A stretch of 64,000 nt of DNA. Origin: Arctopsyche grandis (taxonomy: Eukaryota; Arthropoda; Insecta; Trichoptera; Hydropsychidae). The notes under the pieces were generated by a model. That model had not been told where the DNA came from, did no database searches, and saw nothing but the letters and a program-made list of their open reading frames with translations. Below are positions 25,279 through 37,329 of this stretch, piece by piece. The stretch spans positions 2,201,001 through 2,265,000 of the forward strand of contig NC_135366.1 of assembly GCF_051622035.1 (NCBI RefSeq). Direction: 5' to 3'. The position numbers and the translations under genes are program-made. Position 1 is the stretch's first letter; each line of letters opens with the position of its first letter.

Positions 25279-26281
25279 CAGTGTACTCTCGATTATCCGG
25301 GCTGATGCTTAACCCTTTGAATGCTGATTAACGCTGATCGGCGTTTTGCCAACAAGTCCATGAGGCTGCAAAACGCCGATAGGCGTTGTTTTTTGAATAT
25401 GTAAAAAATGAATAAAGAATACTACCCGCTAAGCCTTTCCAGGTAGCATTGAAAAAATAATGCATCGAACATGGGTCGTGCAATCCGTGTCAACGTTTAT
25501 TAAGACTGGTTTACACCGGAATTTCTGAATTTATAACCATAGCAGAATTTCTCGATGGAAATCCCCAACTGCTGAGTATTTTAGATTGTGGCTTAGCATA
25601 TTTAGATTGTGAGCATTACATTTTAACAACAATGAAGAAGATGGAACTAGTTTTGGAAAAATACATTCATTAATAGACTTGTTTTGTTTATTTTATATTG
25701 TTGCGAGATATATTAGAGTCTAAACACACATTTACAAAACTCGAAATCCTCGGCGGTAGTTATCTAGGGTTTGTTTGGATTAACTACAATTTTTTATTAC
25801 ATACCTCTTATACGTTTCACTTATGATTACCATTCAGAAAAAAATTTTGCCTCTTATCCGATCGTTTTCATACTTTGCCATATTGCTCATTTTGGTCATC
25901 AATATAAGTAAATGGATCCTCCGCCATTACGATGGTGCAAAAATATCGCGATAGACGCGTTTGAAACTTCTCCCGCGAAAAAGTGCCTGACGTTTATCCA
26001 GCGTTTGTTTAGACTTTTCTCACTTTTCGCCATGTCAGATTTCAATTGTTTAAACGCCTAACTTTTTTTCACTCTATATTTTATAAAATTTGCTTTATTA
26101 TATCTGCTTTCTATTGGATTTCTAAACAATTCTAGTTGGAAATGTTAGCGAAATTTTCTGCGTGGCGGGCTTTCAACACAGAATACGTCAGCACTCAAAG
26201 GGCTAAGGGACTGGTTAGTTGCGGTTAGAGCCATTTTAAATCATTTATATATTTCAAGCACGGATAATCGAGAGGACACTA
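25279..26281. mobile_element. pogo/Tc1-mariner-like MITE split by a TTAA element
   Basis: Left CAGTGTACTCTCGATTATCCG and right CGGATAATCGAGAGGACACT are inverted copies typical of pogo-like ends, next to a TA. Without the insertion at 25313-26202 the MITE is only about 110 bp. Confidence 0.6.
25313..26202. mobile_element. piggyBac-like TTAA element (CCCTTTGAATGCTGA family)
   Basis: Starts CCCTTTGAATGCTGA after TTAA (25309-25312) and ends GTCAGCACTCAAAGGG followed by CTAA, a decayed TTAA. The same family is at 42476-43030 in reverse orientation, sharing the stretch around GATAACTACCGCCGAGG. About 890 bp, non-coding. Confidence 0.65.
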
Positions 26282-26469
26282 GCTTTAAAAACTGAATATT
26301 TTGTTTATATATATTATATATGTAAATAATTCTAATTGGATTATACTGTGAAAGTTGTTTTTTTTTATATTATTTTTTATTTGAATTTGAATAAATATTT
26401 ATTTCTGTTTTTATTTTATTTTTTTCCTTAAATAAATAAATAAATTGATTGAATTTTTCTCATTTTCAG

Positions 26470-26545
26470 TTCGTAAGACATGACTACGAAGCCATTATTA
26501 AATTGTTACCAAATACGATAAAATCTCTACCAGTATTACGATAGG
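26470..26545 (+). other. Exon-like fragment of unknown identity
   Basis: After a good acceptor (CATTTTCAG, ending 26469) a frame reads FVRHDYEAIIKLLPNTIKS and stops within 25 codons; an AATAAA lies near 26690. No upstream partner exon or family recognised. It may be chance. Confidence 0.15.
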
Positions 26546-26559
26546 ACTCAAACTTAAAC

Positions 26560-27990
26560 ACATACTATATATATATATATATAAGGGGGACGAGAAAAAT
26601 ATATTATTTTTACTTTTTGACTATAGTTTTAATGATTTTGTACACGTGCAATGTATCTTTTATTATTATTAATATATGTATTAATAAACGGTTATATGAA
26701 AATGTTCAATGCTTCATTTTTGGACCCAGTGGTTATTTTAGTGATACAAAATAAAACATGTTTGTATTTTTTTTAATCTTAAATTGCTTTTTATTGATCA
26801 ATCAAAAACATTATTTTCCAAAAAAAAAAAAAAATATATTCATTGTTATGTCAGTGATCCAAGATGAACAGATTTAGCAGTCATAAAACAATTTATACAT
26901 ATTAAAAAGAATGGTTTAAAACATAAAATTTTTTTTAGCTTAAGGTTAACATCAGAAGGAACTCAAAATTGCCTTTAAAAGACAATGTTATTTTAATAGT
27001 TTCTAAAAAATAATAGTAAAATCGAATCTAACTTACAATAAGTTAGATTCGATTAAGAATAAGAAAATAAGAAAAGGTAAATTTGTCTATAAACATGCAA
27101 AATTTATTTTTTTTGATTTTACAGAAAAGATATCTTTGGCATTTGAATCGATTAAATACTTCAATGCAAAAAATCAACATACTGACTCTTAAGAAACACT
27201 TGAATTTCCCAACATTTAAAAGTTCAAACAAAAAAAAATATATTTTGTATTTAAAAGTATACATATTTACACATTTCAAAATAAAAATCATTTCCATAAT
27301 ATCAAACGGTATCGATTATCACTGATTTTTTTTCTGTAAGTACTGTATTTGTAACGTTTTGCAAAGTCGTACATCAAGCCGAGCTGCCGTCAGCTCAAAA
27401 GAGAGCGTCAACTCTTCGAGAGCGACCATTTTACGCCGTGGTCAATTCGATACCAACAAAATGGCAATGGAAAACAATTCATCTGAATTCAACTTGAAAA
27501 AAACCTCGGTGTGAACCGAGAGCTGCCGTCGACGACTATCAGACCGTGCAAAAATTCAACGGCACATCTCGACCCACTCTGTCTCTCTCGAGAGATAAGA
27601 TTTATTTTAATATATTTACAGACAATGCAAAATACTTAAATTTTTATCTATTTAAAATTATTTTATTATACTAAATTTTTAAAAATGATTTTAAACCTAA
27701 AGAATTCAACTATTTTTTAATAATTTACAAAAAAAAATCATCGTCTCCATCACGAAAGAGGATCGACAAGATTGGCAGCACCGCAAAAAAATAAAACTTC
27801 AAATTAAAAAAAATCAAAATAATCAATACAAAAGAATATTCACATTTTATAATAAAAATGTAGGCCACAAAATTCGTAGTACAATATTTCTAATAGTTGT
27901 GCTCGGTGAAAATATCAACAAGTAAATAAACACGGAGGCCATCAATCCATCTCAAATAAACAGACCCGCTTTTAGTCTACGTATGTAAAA
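26560..27990. other. Intergenic sequence
   Basis: Mostly AT-rich. The stretch 27360-27600 is less AT-rich, with GAGAGCG and CTCGAGAGA motifs, but has no coding frame of note. Overlapping open frames near 27043-27325 lie on opposite strands in AT-rich DNA and look like chance. Confidence 0.35.
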
Positions 27991-27994
27991 TCAG

Positions 27995-28409
27995 CAGTGG
28001 CGGCTCGTCCATATGGGCTGCAGCCCTCCCAGTATAATACAAACACATGCTATTTTTGCCGTCCATATGGGCTGCAGACCTCCCAGTAGAGTACAAATAC
28101 AAGCTATTTTGCCATCCATATGACTGCAGCCTCCCAGTATAGTACAAATGCGTGTTATTATTGCCGTCTATATGGACTTCAGGCTGCAGCCTCCCAGTAT
28201 AATACAAATGCATACTATTTTTGCCGTCCATATGGGCTGCAGCCCTCCCAGTATAGTACAAACGCAAGCTATTTTTCCGGCCATATGGGCTGCAGCCCTC
28301 CCAGTATAGTAAGTATGCATGCTATTTTTGTCTGCATATAATCTCCGGTATGGTCAACGAGCGACTACAGCCCCCCTCCCTTTCTATGAATTCTCACGAG
28401 CCGCCACTG
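27995..28409. mobile_element. hAT MITE with six internal tandem units
   Basis: Ends CAGTGGCGGCTCGTCC and TCACGAGCCGCCACTG, flanked by AAAATCAG and AAAATCGG (8 bp, one mismatch). Same termini as the hAT at 58479-60239. The interior is six copies of a ~54-bp unit starting CCATATGGGCTGCAGCCCTC (about 28009, 28063, 28115, 28167, 28228, 28281). Frames that stay open here follow from the repeat. Confidence 0.8.
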
Positions 28410-28540
28410 AAAATCGGACTCAAACCCACAAGTCCAATGACCGACTTGTATGAAATTTAAAACTGATAACTCCAGACCAGGCCTATTATAATCAAACAGA
28501 CTCAAACCGACAAATTCAAAGATCTACATAGTAACGAACA

Positions 28541-29170
28541 AGTGTACGAGTACGATTCAAAACAGACAGCTCTAGTACTGGGCCTATTACAATGACTAAC
28601 AGTTGTAACAAGAGTGTCATCATATGAAAATACTAACAACTGCAGTAGCAGGCCTGATCTATGACAAAGACAAATAAACATATTCAAACTCGTAGGCCTA
28701 GTGACTTAACAGGTTTTTCATTTCAAATTAGCCCCTTTTCAATGTCAATTTGAAATGAAAAAGTGTACGAGTACGATTTAAAACAGACAGCTCTAATACC
28801 AGGCCTATTACAATGAGCGTCATCATATGAAAATACTAATAACTGCAGTAGCAGGCCTGATCTTTGACAAAGACAAATAAACATATTCAAACTCGTAGGC
28901 CTAGTGGCTTTACAGGTTTTTCATTTCAAATTAGCCCCTTTTCAATGTCAATTTGAAATGAAAAAGTGTACGAGTACGATTTAAAACAGACAGCTCTAAT
29001 ACCAGGCCTATTACAATGAGCGTCATCATATGAAAATACTAATAACTGCAGTAGCAGGCCTGATCTTTGACAAAGACAAATAAACATATTCAAACTCGTA
29101 GGCCTAGTGACTTAACAGGTTTTTCATTTCAAACTAGCCCCTTTTCAATGTCAATTTGGGATGAAAAACC
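28541..29170. repeat. ~203-221 bp tandem repeat, three copies
   Basis: Units start at AGTGTACGAGTACGAT (28541, 28762, 28965). Copies 2 and 3 are nearly identical; copy 1 has an extra ~18 bp. Each junction contains TTTTTCATTTCAAATT and AATTTGAAATGAAAAA, a 16-bp inverted repeat. Non-coding. Confidence 0.75.
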
Positions 29171-30728
29171 TATATCATCATACAAAAGCTTGAATCCGAT
29201 TCAAACCTGACCTGTCCTCACAAACGATTTGAATGTAATAGCAGGCCTGTTTTAAACACACAACAGTGACGACCTCCCCAAACAGAAAATACAACAAAAA
29301 AAAGCGACATTTTGAGCCAAAAACCAAATATTTCAATTATATTGCCGTTCATTAGTTCAATGTCGTCATTTTCAAAATAAATACTCGCCGTTCTGTTTTT
29401 TTTTGTTTTTAATATTTATATTACAAACGTATCGCTAAAACTTACTATATGTATAAGGTTAACCTTCATGTCACTTTTTTAATATTATTTTACTTTACAT
29501 TGATACATAATTTATACAATAGTTGTGTGTGTGTGTGTGTGTGTACATTTGCACATTGAAATTTTGTAAGAGAAAACCAGCAACACTTCAATTAGTTTTG
29601 ACTTTGACCCTATGAACGTTTTTTTCAGCATCTAGACAATAATCCAGGGTCAAAGTACCGGATATACATTGAACCGATCGAACATAATCTTTTCTCTCCG
29701 GCACCCGAGTGTTCTAAGATCCGAAATGATTCAAAGATCGGGGTTTCGATAGCGACAATCGAAAAACCCCACAACAGCTACACATATATATATATAAATA
29801 TAAATACATAATATAACATAAATAAATCGACAATTTTTTATTTATTCATTGTATTAAAGTACATCATTTAAAACATATTAATTTATCCATAGATATTTTG
29901 TACTATTATCGTAAATTGTCAAAACCTTCTCAAAGACATAGGCGAATAATATAATAATAAAAAATAAAAAAAAATTCTATCAAAAAACTTTGAGAGACAT
30001 GTTTGTTTGTTTTTTTTTTTCTTGTATTGTGATGTTACGATTAATTGCTAGAAATGACTAAAAATGTAACCTCGATTCAGAGAAAGCTCGTTCGATTGCG
30101 AAAAACCAAAAGCCAAAATTTTTACAACATATAAAATGGAATGCTACAATCGTATTGCTAATTTAAAATCAACACGCAACTGTGTTACATATGAATTTAA
30201 AACAGCACATATACTATTGAGAACAAAGAAATTTACGATTTGCCAAATCGAAGTTACACGTCGGTAAAAAAAATATGATAATTTAAACATTATTGTTCGC
30301 AGAATTATATACACCATATATTTATATATAAATATATAATAATAATTGTAGAAGGGCGCAAATGGATTCTCTAAACAAGTTATATTCTCTAGACACGTCG
30401 ATAAACTTCAATAACATCAATTATTGATCAAAGAAATACATTATGTACATAATAATAAATTTGATTGATAATAATATATAACCCTCAAAGATATTTTTGA
30501 CATTCAAAAAACACACAATTTAAACATAATATAGCGTCCGGCGCTGCTCAACGTTCACTGTTCATCCTATTTCACTATTTCACAGATTATACTAATGAAG
30601 TTCCCAAATTATTCATATATACATAAATATGCATATTATAAAATAAAAGATTTTTAATATTCTCCGCATACATATTCATGTAGAAAACTGTTGGAACCTT
30701 CCGTTAAATTTTACCACGTCTGCTCTCC
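29171..30728. other. Intergenic sequence before Dullard
   Basis: AT-rich, with a (TG)n run at about 29524-29545 and a hairpin GGGGTTTCGAT/ATCGAAAAACCCC near 29740-29772. No gene recognised; the distal Dullard 3' UTR may lie here. Confidence 0.35.
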
Positions 30729-30843
30729 TGCAAAAAAAAAAACAACACAATTCGAATCAAAATCGTTAACAAAAACATCAACAACTATAAGATTAATGTA
30801 TTAAAAAATACCTACTTTGAATGGCGGACGGGTTTCTCGCGTG
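30729..30843 (-). promoter_or_regulatory. Dullard 3' UTR with possible intron
   Basis: About 32 nt after the stop the minus strand has a donor-like AG/GTATTT (about 30812), and about 80 nt later a strong polypyrimidine tract and TTGCAG/GAG (about 30729). If used, the exon junction is less than 50 nt from the stop, so decay would not be triggered. Confidence 0.35.
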
Positions 30844-33800
30844 CTACCAAAGTCTATGCAGATGTAAATTGCGGCTGAGCACGGAGCGAACGTCGTGTGT
30901 GAACCTCAACGCGTCCAACATAGGCAACAGATTAAGCAAAGCTACGTCCATGGGATCGGAGAACCATGACTTTATGGGAATTGCGTTATCTGAAATTTAA
31001 AGTTATTGTTATTTCAAGCTATGTACATATGTAGGTTTCAAAAGCGTTGTAAATATGCTTCAACACCAAAAATACACATCTTTAGAATACATTTAAAAAT
31101 ATAGTTTATGATATTTATATGCGCATGAATGCATCCGCTGGGCTTTGAGGAAATGTTAATTTGGTGTTAAAAAACATAAGTAGAAAAAGTAAACACTTAA
31201 AATAAAAACAATGACAATTGTTTTATAAGAGATAATATCAATGAGCATACACACATGACAAGTGTAATATTTTATCATTTTTGTTTCATAACTTTGAAAG
31301 TCAATCAGTCCTATTTACATCTCCTAAAGCAGTCAAATGCATCAGTTGTAATACGCTATATAGGTTGTTATATATAATGTTGACCCACAAAAGGTTCAAA
31401 AACGATTTTTTTACGAAAAAACACGTAAAAATCTTTGATGAAGCGTTCACTTGATGAAGATACTTTTGGAACTGCACTGTTGGAATGTGTATCGTTATTT
31501 ACCATTGCCCTACATTGACCATCCCCCGTATAGTTACAACACCAAAACTATACTTAGCTTAGGCAAATAAACTCGACACAAAAACAATACTCTCTCTGTA
31601 TTCCTTTAGAACAGCGGTTGCCTAATTTTGTTATACGTCTCGGCATACACAAGTCTGTAATTGATTTTGTAAGATAGTGAAGCTTATCAAATCCCCAAAT
31701 AAGGAAAAAATCGTCATAGAAAGTTCTTATATATTCATATCGTCAATCTATTTAAGGCAACAGTTTGTCAAAATGCTGTTAATTTTTTAATGGGAGGCAA
31801 ATTTAGGGCGAAAACACACTGAATGGTACGTGGTACGTGTTTTGTTTTTAGATGCTAGAAAAAACGCACCACCCCTAGCCCATATACATGGTAAACAGTA
31901 ACAAAAATCACCCCCTGGGGTGTTTTCGGTGATATTTTATCCTTGCTTGACAGTGATCGAAATGTAATAGAAGTATATGCACTCTGCTCGTGCAACTACA
32001 CCCGAATGCGGTTTGCCGACATGACATTCCAGTTCTGTGATTATTCCGCAAAAAAACGATCTCGCACAAGTCACTAAAATCTCGATCACTGAACATGTGG
32101 CACCCAAAAACTCCATAAATCGAAAGCTACGCACGCGAAATATTGTACTAACGAGAACTCGAGTGCCAGATATTCCATATTCGCGATTTTTGTGGCATCG
32201 ATTGTCGTCACAATGTGCGCAATAATCCGATTGACGAAATATCAACGGGCATATCGCTAGTGTTCAATAATCTGTGAAAGGACAACGTGTAAATTTTGTC
32301 AAAACTTTTTGTCGAGTGAACTTTTTTCCACGTGAATGTTCTGACTGAACTGAATTCATGAACCTTCTATCGGGTATATTATGTCCGTGAACGTGGAACC
32401 AAATAAGATTATCAGGCTTACAAAGCATCGCAAAATTTAAAAAGTTTAACAAGCACGATTATAAAGTTCAACTGTGATCAATCTAAAAGTAGAGAAGACA
32501 ATTTTTTTTTTTGTATACAACATAAATAAGTCTAAGAATAATCACCTGGATATCCCCGGTAAGCACCGGGGGAATTATCTAGGATAAATATCCTATTGAG
32601 ATCATCACATATGGAAGACAGATCCTTCGTGTACGTACCCTGATCAGGTGTACAATGTTGCCTGCAAAATCAAACGCCAAATAAGTAAACCGATAAGTAA
32701 AAGTACGCATACATACATACAAATGCACATGGCAAATCATACCTGTAAAAGCGTTGGGTCAACACTCCCCTACCATCGTCTAGTTTGTCTGCAACCGCAG
32801 CACCGTATATCTCCATGGATGCGGTGAACACTACTAGATCGTACCATTGCGAAACCTGCAACAGACCCCAGACGTTAGACCACACGTTAATCAGAAAGAC
32901 ACATTCCACACTAACAATAGGGTGCGATTTAACTGTACATTGACAAAAAAATATTCTGTATCTTAAAAAAAATGTTTGTGCATTAAACAATATCGTATTG
33001 TGCATCGAATAAAATATTTTGGCATTATAGAGTGACCATTTAAAAATAATGAAACGATCATTCGAAAAAATAGATTTTAGCATTAGAATAGATACAACAA
33101 AAAGTGGCAACGTTGCAGTCTTCCGCTATTGATAACTGTCAACTGTCTTTAGTGTTTATTTTTATTTACGTACTAGTTGAACCCGACATGCGTTGCAATG
33201 CCAGAATAAGGCATGCAATTCCCGTTCCCGGTCCCGTTTCAAGTGATGGTAAGAGCTCAACTAACTTGTCGTCATAAACCAAAAGGTAACGTGGTTACCA
33301 ATGAACACATTTCCTTGACTATACAATGGCGCTTTAAACTTTCGCGTCGGTAAAATCGTAATTACGAATATTATTATTAAGAGGTTTTTTCCCGGTTTTT
33401 TTTTTGAAAGTTCCATCGTAATCGGTTGAGTGGTTTAGAAGCCTATACGAGACAGACATTCAATTTTATATATATAGATGAATGTGAATGATGATGTCAG
33501 GTCGTAGAGTCGAAGCTAAGGTCGTAGGTGTCGAAGGTCGCAAGCCAAAAAATAAAAAAGAAGGAATCCAGTAGAGAGAAGCGCTGGTCGTTGTTCGTAT
33601 TTCGGTATTCGCGACGTTGCCGTTACAGTTCATCCGTCATTTTAATGCACATCTCATCCGCTTTTTAAGTAACAAACATTTTTTTCAATGATCAAAACAA
33701 AGTTTCTAATGCAATATGTATCCGTCATTTAGAAATGCACACAAACTTTTTTAAATGCACATTTATTTTATAAGATGGACGTTTTAAATTGTTCCCTTAA

Positions 33801-36800
33801 CCGTTTGCCCGCGGTCGTCTTCTATGGAAGCTTTGGGCGACAAGTCTGTAGCGCGGCTGTCTTCCATAGAATTTCTGAACTTTACACGGGATTTTGAGCC
33901 TTATATGCGCCTATTTCAACTGTTTTAAGGTTTAAAATTGGTTGTATATATTACTGAGAGTTGAATGCCATCTATTCAATTTGATTAAAATGAATATATA
34001 CCACTCAAAATTAGTGGTTTTGTGGAACCATACTGAAACCTCGTTTATGTGACGTCACGTCTTTTGAACAATGGCGACGATACGTCTCAATTGTATGAAG
34101 AATGATTTGATTTGACAATTAAGCCAAAACTACGAGATATATTATGTATTTTATTGTTTGAAATAATACTTTATGTGTTAATGAACATATCGGGTTACTT
34201 GAGTAATTATTAAAATCTGTATTTAACCCTTTGCCCGTGTCACCAAATTTAGCGAACATGCCCTGTACGCGGCTGCTTTTTTGCGGATTTTGTTATCGCG
34301 TTTTCGACTATAAATATAGGTTGTAATATTTTTTTGAATTTTACAACCTATATTTATTTTTTTTGACTACTGCCATCTATTGAATTTGGTGAAGTATACA
34401 TTTAGTAATATTTTCAACCAAGTTATAAAATTTTAACACAATAGACGGCTCTTATACAGGTTGGAACTTCCAAGACATCTATGCGTGTCTCGCGCGCTGA
34501 GGGCATGTTCGCTAGGACATGTATAGTAGTCGTACGCGGTGGAAAGGTTAAGGTCGATAACTCGATTGCCAAATTCGCGAAAAAGGTGCCGCGTACAGGG
34601 CTAATAAGCTAACGATTTTGCAGAAACCTTTCATCCCTCCTATTTCTAAGCTGAACACTACAATGGGTTTCGACTGCCTCTCCCTAATTAGGACTTCATC
34701 GAACAAATATCGATATTAAATAATGCTTACGGTATCTAAGAAATAATCGACGTGAGGTCGTTTGTGGACAAAGAACCTCACGGGGTGTTTGTCGATTGTC
34801 ACTTTCAATATGAAATCTGGGGGGGTTCCCGGCTTAACAGTCGGCATTAGCATTGCATCGTGGTGCGAATGAATTAACGTCTCGTCCAAATCCAGCACCA
34901 ACATTTTTCTTTTGACTAAACCTGAAAAGAAAACAAAAAACGCAATTAAAACAATACAAAAATTGGCTGATAAAATATCTTCCATCGTATATATTTTTTT
35001 AAGTCTTACTCAATCGGTGTCGAGACACCGGAGACAGTGGGTACACTTCGTACTTGACGGACTGATGCTGAGCGACCTGAAAGCACGAAGAAAAAAATCA
35101 ACAATTAAATACAATCACAAAATTGAATCACATTGTCCGTTATCTTACAATGATTGGTTTTATCGCAATAATTTTAATACCCCATTGGTTTATCTACACT
35201 GATTATTAGCACTGACTCGTGTAAGATTAAAATACACAAATATTGAACTTGATTTCTTTATTGGAATTTAGTCACATTTACTTCTAATACAAACGAATAT
35301 TTGAAGTTAAATTCAATTTATAGTGGTACATACATACATAGTTGACTCTTGCGTTGCACAATTATGATGATTATTTATATTTTATGTGCATAAATCTTTA
35401 TGCAGCGTAACTCATGAGAAAAACAAGCATAATCTGGTCGTAAAAAACTTCATAACGTGTATCAATTTTTATTGTCTACTGATTTTTTTATCATTATTTT
35501 AATAACCGAATACAGCAGAGAAATCATTTCCATCGTCGATGACGACACATCTAATGAGCACTTTAATGTTGACATTCTATATTCAAAAAGTAAAATTTTC
35601 TAATTGACAATTTGAGTCATATATAAATTGCTACTGAATTTTGCATATTTAATATCCATCAGACAATTTTTTTGTTTTATTTTGGCACAATCTAATCTTA
35701 TATACTACTTATTTCTGTTTTAAAGCAATGTTGTGTTTAATTACTAGACATTGGATGGTGATTAGGGTAATGACCACAAAAAACACTCACGATACGCGTT
35801 CCAACAGTGCCGAAAACAAATAAATAGCTCATTTATTTACAATACAATGGTTATGTTATTTAAAACACCTTGTATTCTTACTATGTTTATCAAATTTTAT
35901 AATAATGCCTCATTTAACAGTACAATTGCATGGATATGCCGTCTTTACGATTGACCTGATTTATTTTCTAACTCTATCAGTACTTTTAGGGCTAAATTGA
36001 AGAAGCAAATATGTGCTTGATTCATTGTTTCATTTATATTTACTATATTTTTTGTTTTCATTATATTACCATGCGGTGCTCACTTTAATAGGAATTTAAA
36101 TATTTAATTTTTAATGTATTTTTACTAGGCTTTTCTATGTTTCACTTCGCAAACAATTGAGCTAAAATTCCCACAGTCTTCCGATCGTTTTAAAACTTTG
36201 CCATTTTGCGCGGTTTGGTCAACGATGGAAATTTCAATCGATTTTAATAGTTCGATAGTGAAAAATAATCGTAATAAACTCTTATCATTTCATACTTACG
36301 CGACCCGGGGCTTTAAGTAACATATTTAATTACACTAATTTAAGCCGGGATCATAATTGAAATCCTAATCATCGTATTTTCGTACATTTTGTATTGATAT
36401 ATTCTTTGTATTATTGCAATTATAATAATTAAAATAAAACAAATTTCTCTGAAGCAATAAAATTGATCAAAACCTATATACAAGATTTTGGTATGGTTTT
36501 ATATGCGATTATAAAAAAAAATTTAATATCAGTTTAGGTTTTATCAAACAGTCACACTCTGTTCAAAATTGGTACATCTTCATGATTCATATCGGCTAAA
36601 AGTAAATTCGAAGATATAACGAAATGTGTATTATATTTCGAAACAAACATGCATTGTGCAAAAAAAATGTGCAATCGAAATCGAAACGAAGTCAAAATCG
36701 AATTTTGCATATCTGAAAAAAAAATCGTATAGGATGCATTCTAAGAAAAAAAATCGTAACAGTTTGCATTAAAAAAAAAAACAAAGGAATTGCACAATTG

Positions 36801-37329
36801 AAATAATCTTATCGCGTATGAATAATTTAAAATAATGAATCTGAGACGAAATCGAGTTGGCAACACTGAAGATCGAGCGTACCGACGAAAACAACGAATT
36901 GATGTATTATACATGGACGAGATAAAACGACCGTTATCAATCGGTCGCGATGGGGCGAGATTGACGGGGGATGGGGGGGTGGGGTGGGGGCGCAGGCTCG
37001 GGGGCGGATCGCCGCCTCGCCGTCGGTTTGAGGTTATGTTCGCCAACGGACGGGCGGCCGGGGAGGAGGGGTGGGGGTGGCGAAACGAATCGCGCGATTC
37101 GGTCAGAGTGGGTGGGGTGGGGTGGGGACGGGGGGGGGGCGGGGGTGGGGTGTGAGGCGAGGAGAAGCGAACGTTTGTGTATGTGTAGGTGTGAGTGTAG
37201 GTGAAGGTGAAGATGAAGATGATGACTCACGGCTCGGCATTGCTTCTTGAACATGTAACAGAAGAAGCCCCAGATCTTGGAGGCGATCAACATGAACGCG
37301 CGCAGCCCCATTTGCAGCAGCTTGAGCAT
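30844..37329 (-). CDS. Dd: CTD nuclear envelope phosphatase 1 (Dullard)
   Basis: Membrane-anchored HAD-type Ser/Thr phosphatase of the nuclear envelope/ER that dephosphorylates lipin and dampens BMP signalling. Six exons on the minus strand: 37231-37329, 35010-35076, 34731-34921, 32743-32855, 32546-32661 and 30844-30989, all GT-AG and in phase, 243 residues (human 244). The N-terminal hydrophobic segment (about residues 8-26) is the membrane anchor. The catalytic DLDET motif is at residues 66-70 (Asp66, Asp68), followed by the family blocks [20 protein letters not shown] and [17 protein letters not shown] and the C-terminal NLHLHRLW. The start was chosen by homology; the frame is open further upstream through GC-rich codons, so an N-terminal extension cannot be excluded. 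Introns hold R1 (31470), composite A and TTAA elements (32919-34600). Confidence 0.96.
31470..32232. repeat. Repeat family R1, copy 2 (Dullard intron 5)
   Basis: Colinear with 20208-20945; starts GCACTGTTGGAATGTGTATCG and ends GCGCAATAATCCGATTG. Partial relatives are at 35764-35815, 40735-40930 and 61858-62052. Confidence 0.65.
32919..33794. mobile_element. Composite repeat A, copy 2 (Dullard intron 3)
   Basis: Colinear with 10921-11827, including an embedded Helitron (33173-33478). It is followed immediately by the TTAA element at 33800; the same A/TTAA-element junction recurs at 43432. Confidence 0.65.
33173..33478 (-). mobile_element. Non-autonomous Helitron (TCTATATATATA family), intact ends
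   Basis: Minus strand: A/TCTATATATATAAAATTGAA at the 5' end, GCATGTCGGGTTCAACTAG/T at the 3' end. Both flanking bases fit insertion between A and T. Confidence 0.7.
33800..34600. mobile_element. TTAA element P (CCGTTTGCCCGCGG), with a nested TTAA element
   Basis: Begins CCGTTTGCCCGCGGTCG after TTAA and ends around CCGCGTACAGGGCTAA. A nested element occupies 34227-34547. A second copy is at 43439-43890. Non-coding; imperfect ends. piggyBac-like by TTAA target use. Confidence 0.55.
34227..34547. mobile_element. Nested TTAA MITE with exact empty site
   Basis: 321 bp, starts CCCTTTGCCCGTGTCACC and ends TACGCGGTGGAAAGG, with TTAA on both sides (34223-34226, 34548-34551). The sister copy of the host element near 43857 reads TGTATTTAAGGTCGA without interruption. 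Confidence 0.8.
35210..36830. other. Dullard intron 1, AT-rich
   Basis: No coding frame. Contains a short R1 end (35764-35815) and, near 36180-36225, a motif TTCCGATCGTTTTAAAACTT related to sequences at 25855 and 55160, a further unclassified repeat family. Confidence 0.4.

Noticed and set aside
27043-27325. Two opposing frames of 80-84 codons
   Set aside because: AT-rich, Phe/Lys/Ile-dominated, on opposite strands of the same DNA; typical chance openness.
28009-28331. Six regularly spaced 54-bp repeats read as a possible CRISPR or a small repeat protein
   Set aside because: Contiguous units inside hAT terminal repeats with an 8-bp duplication; frames on both strands are open only because of the repeat.
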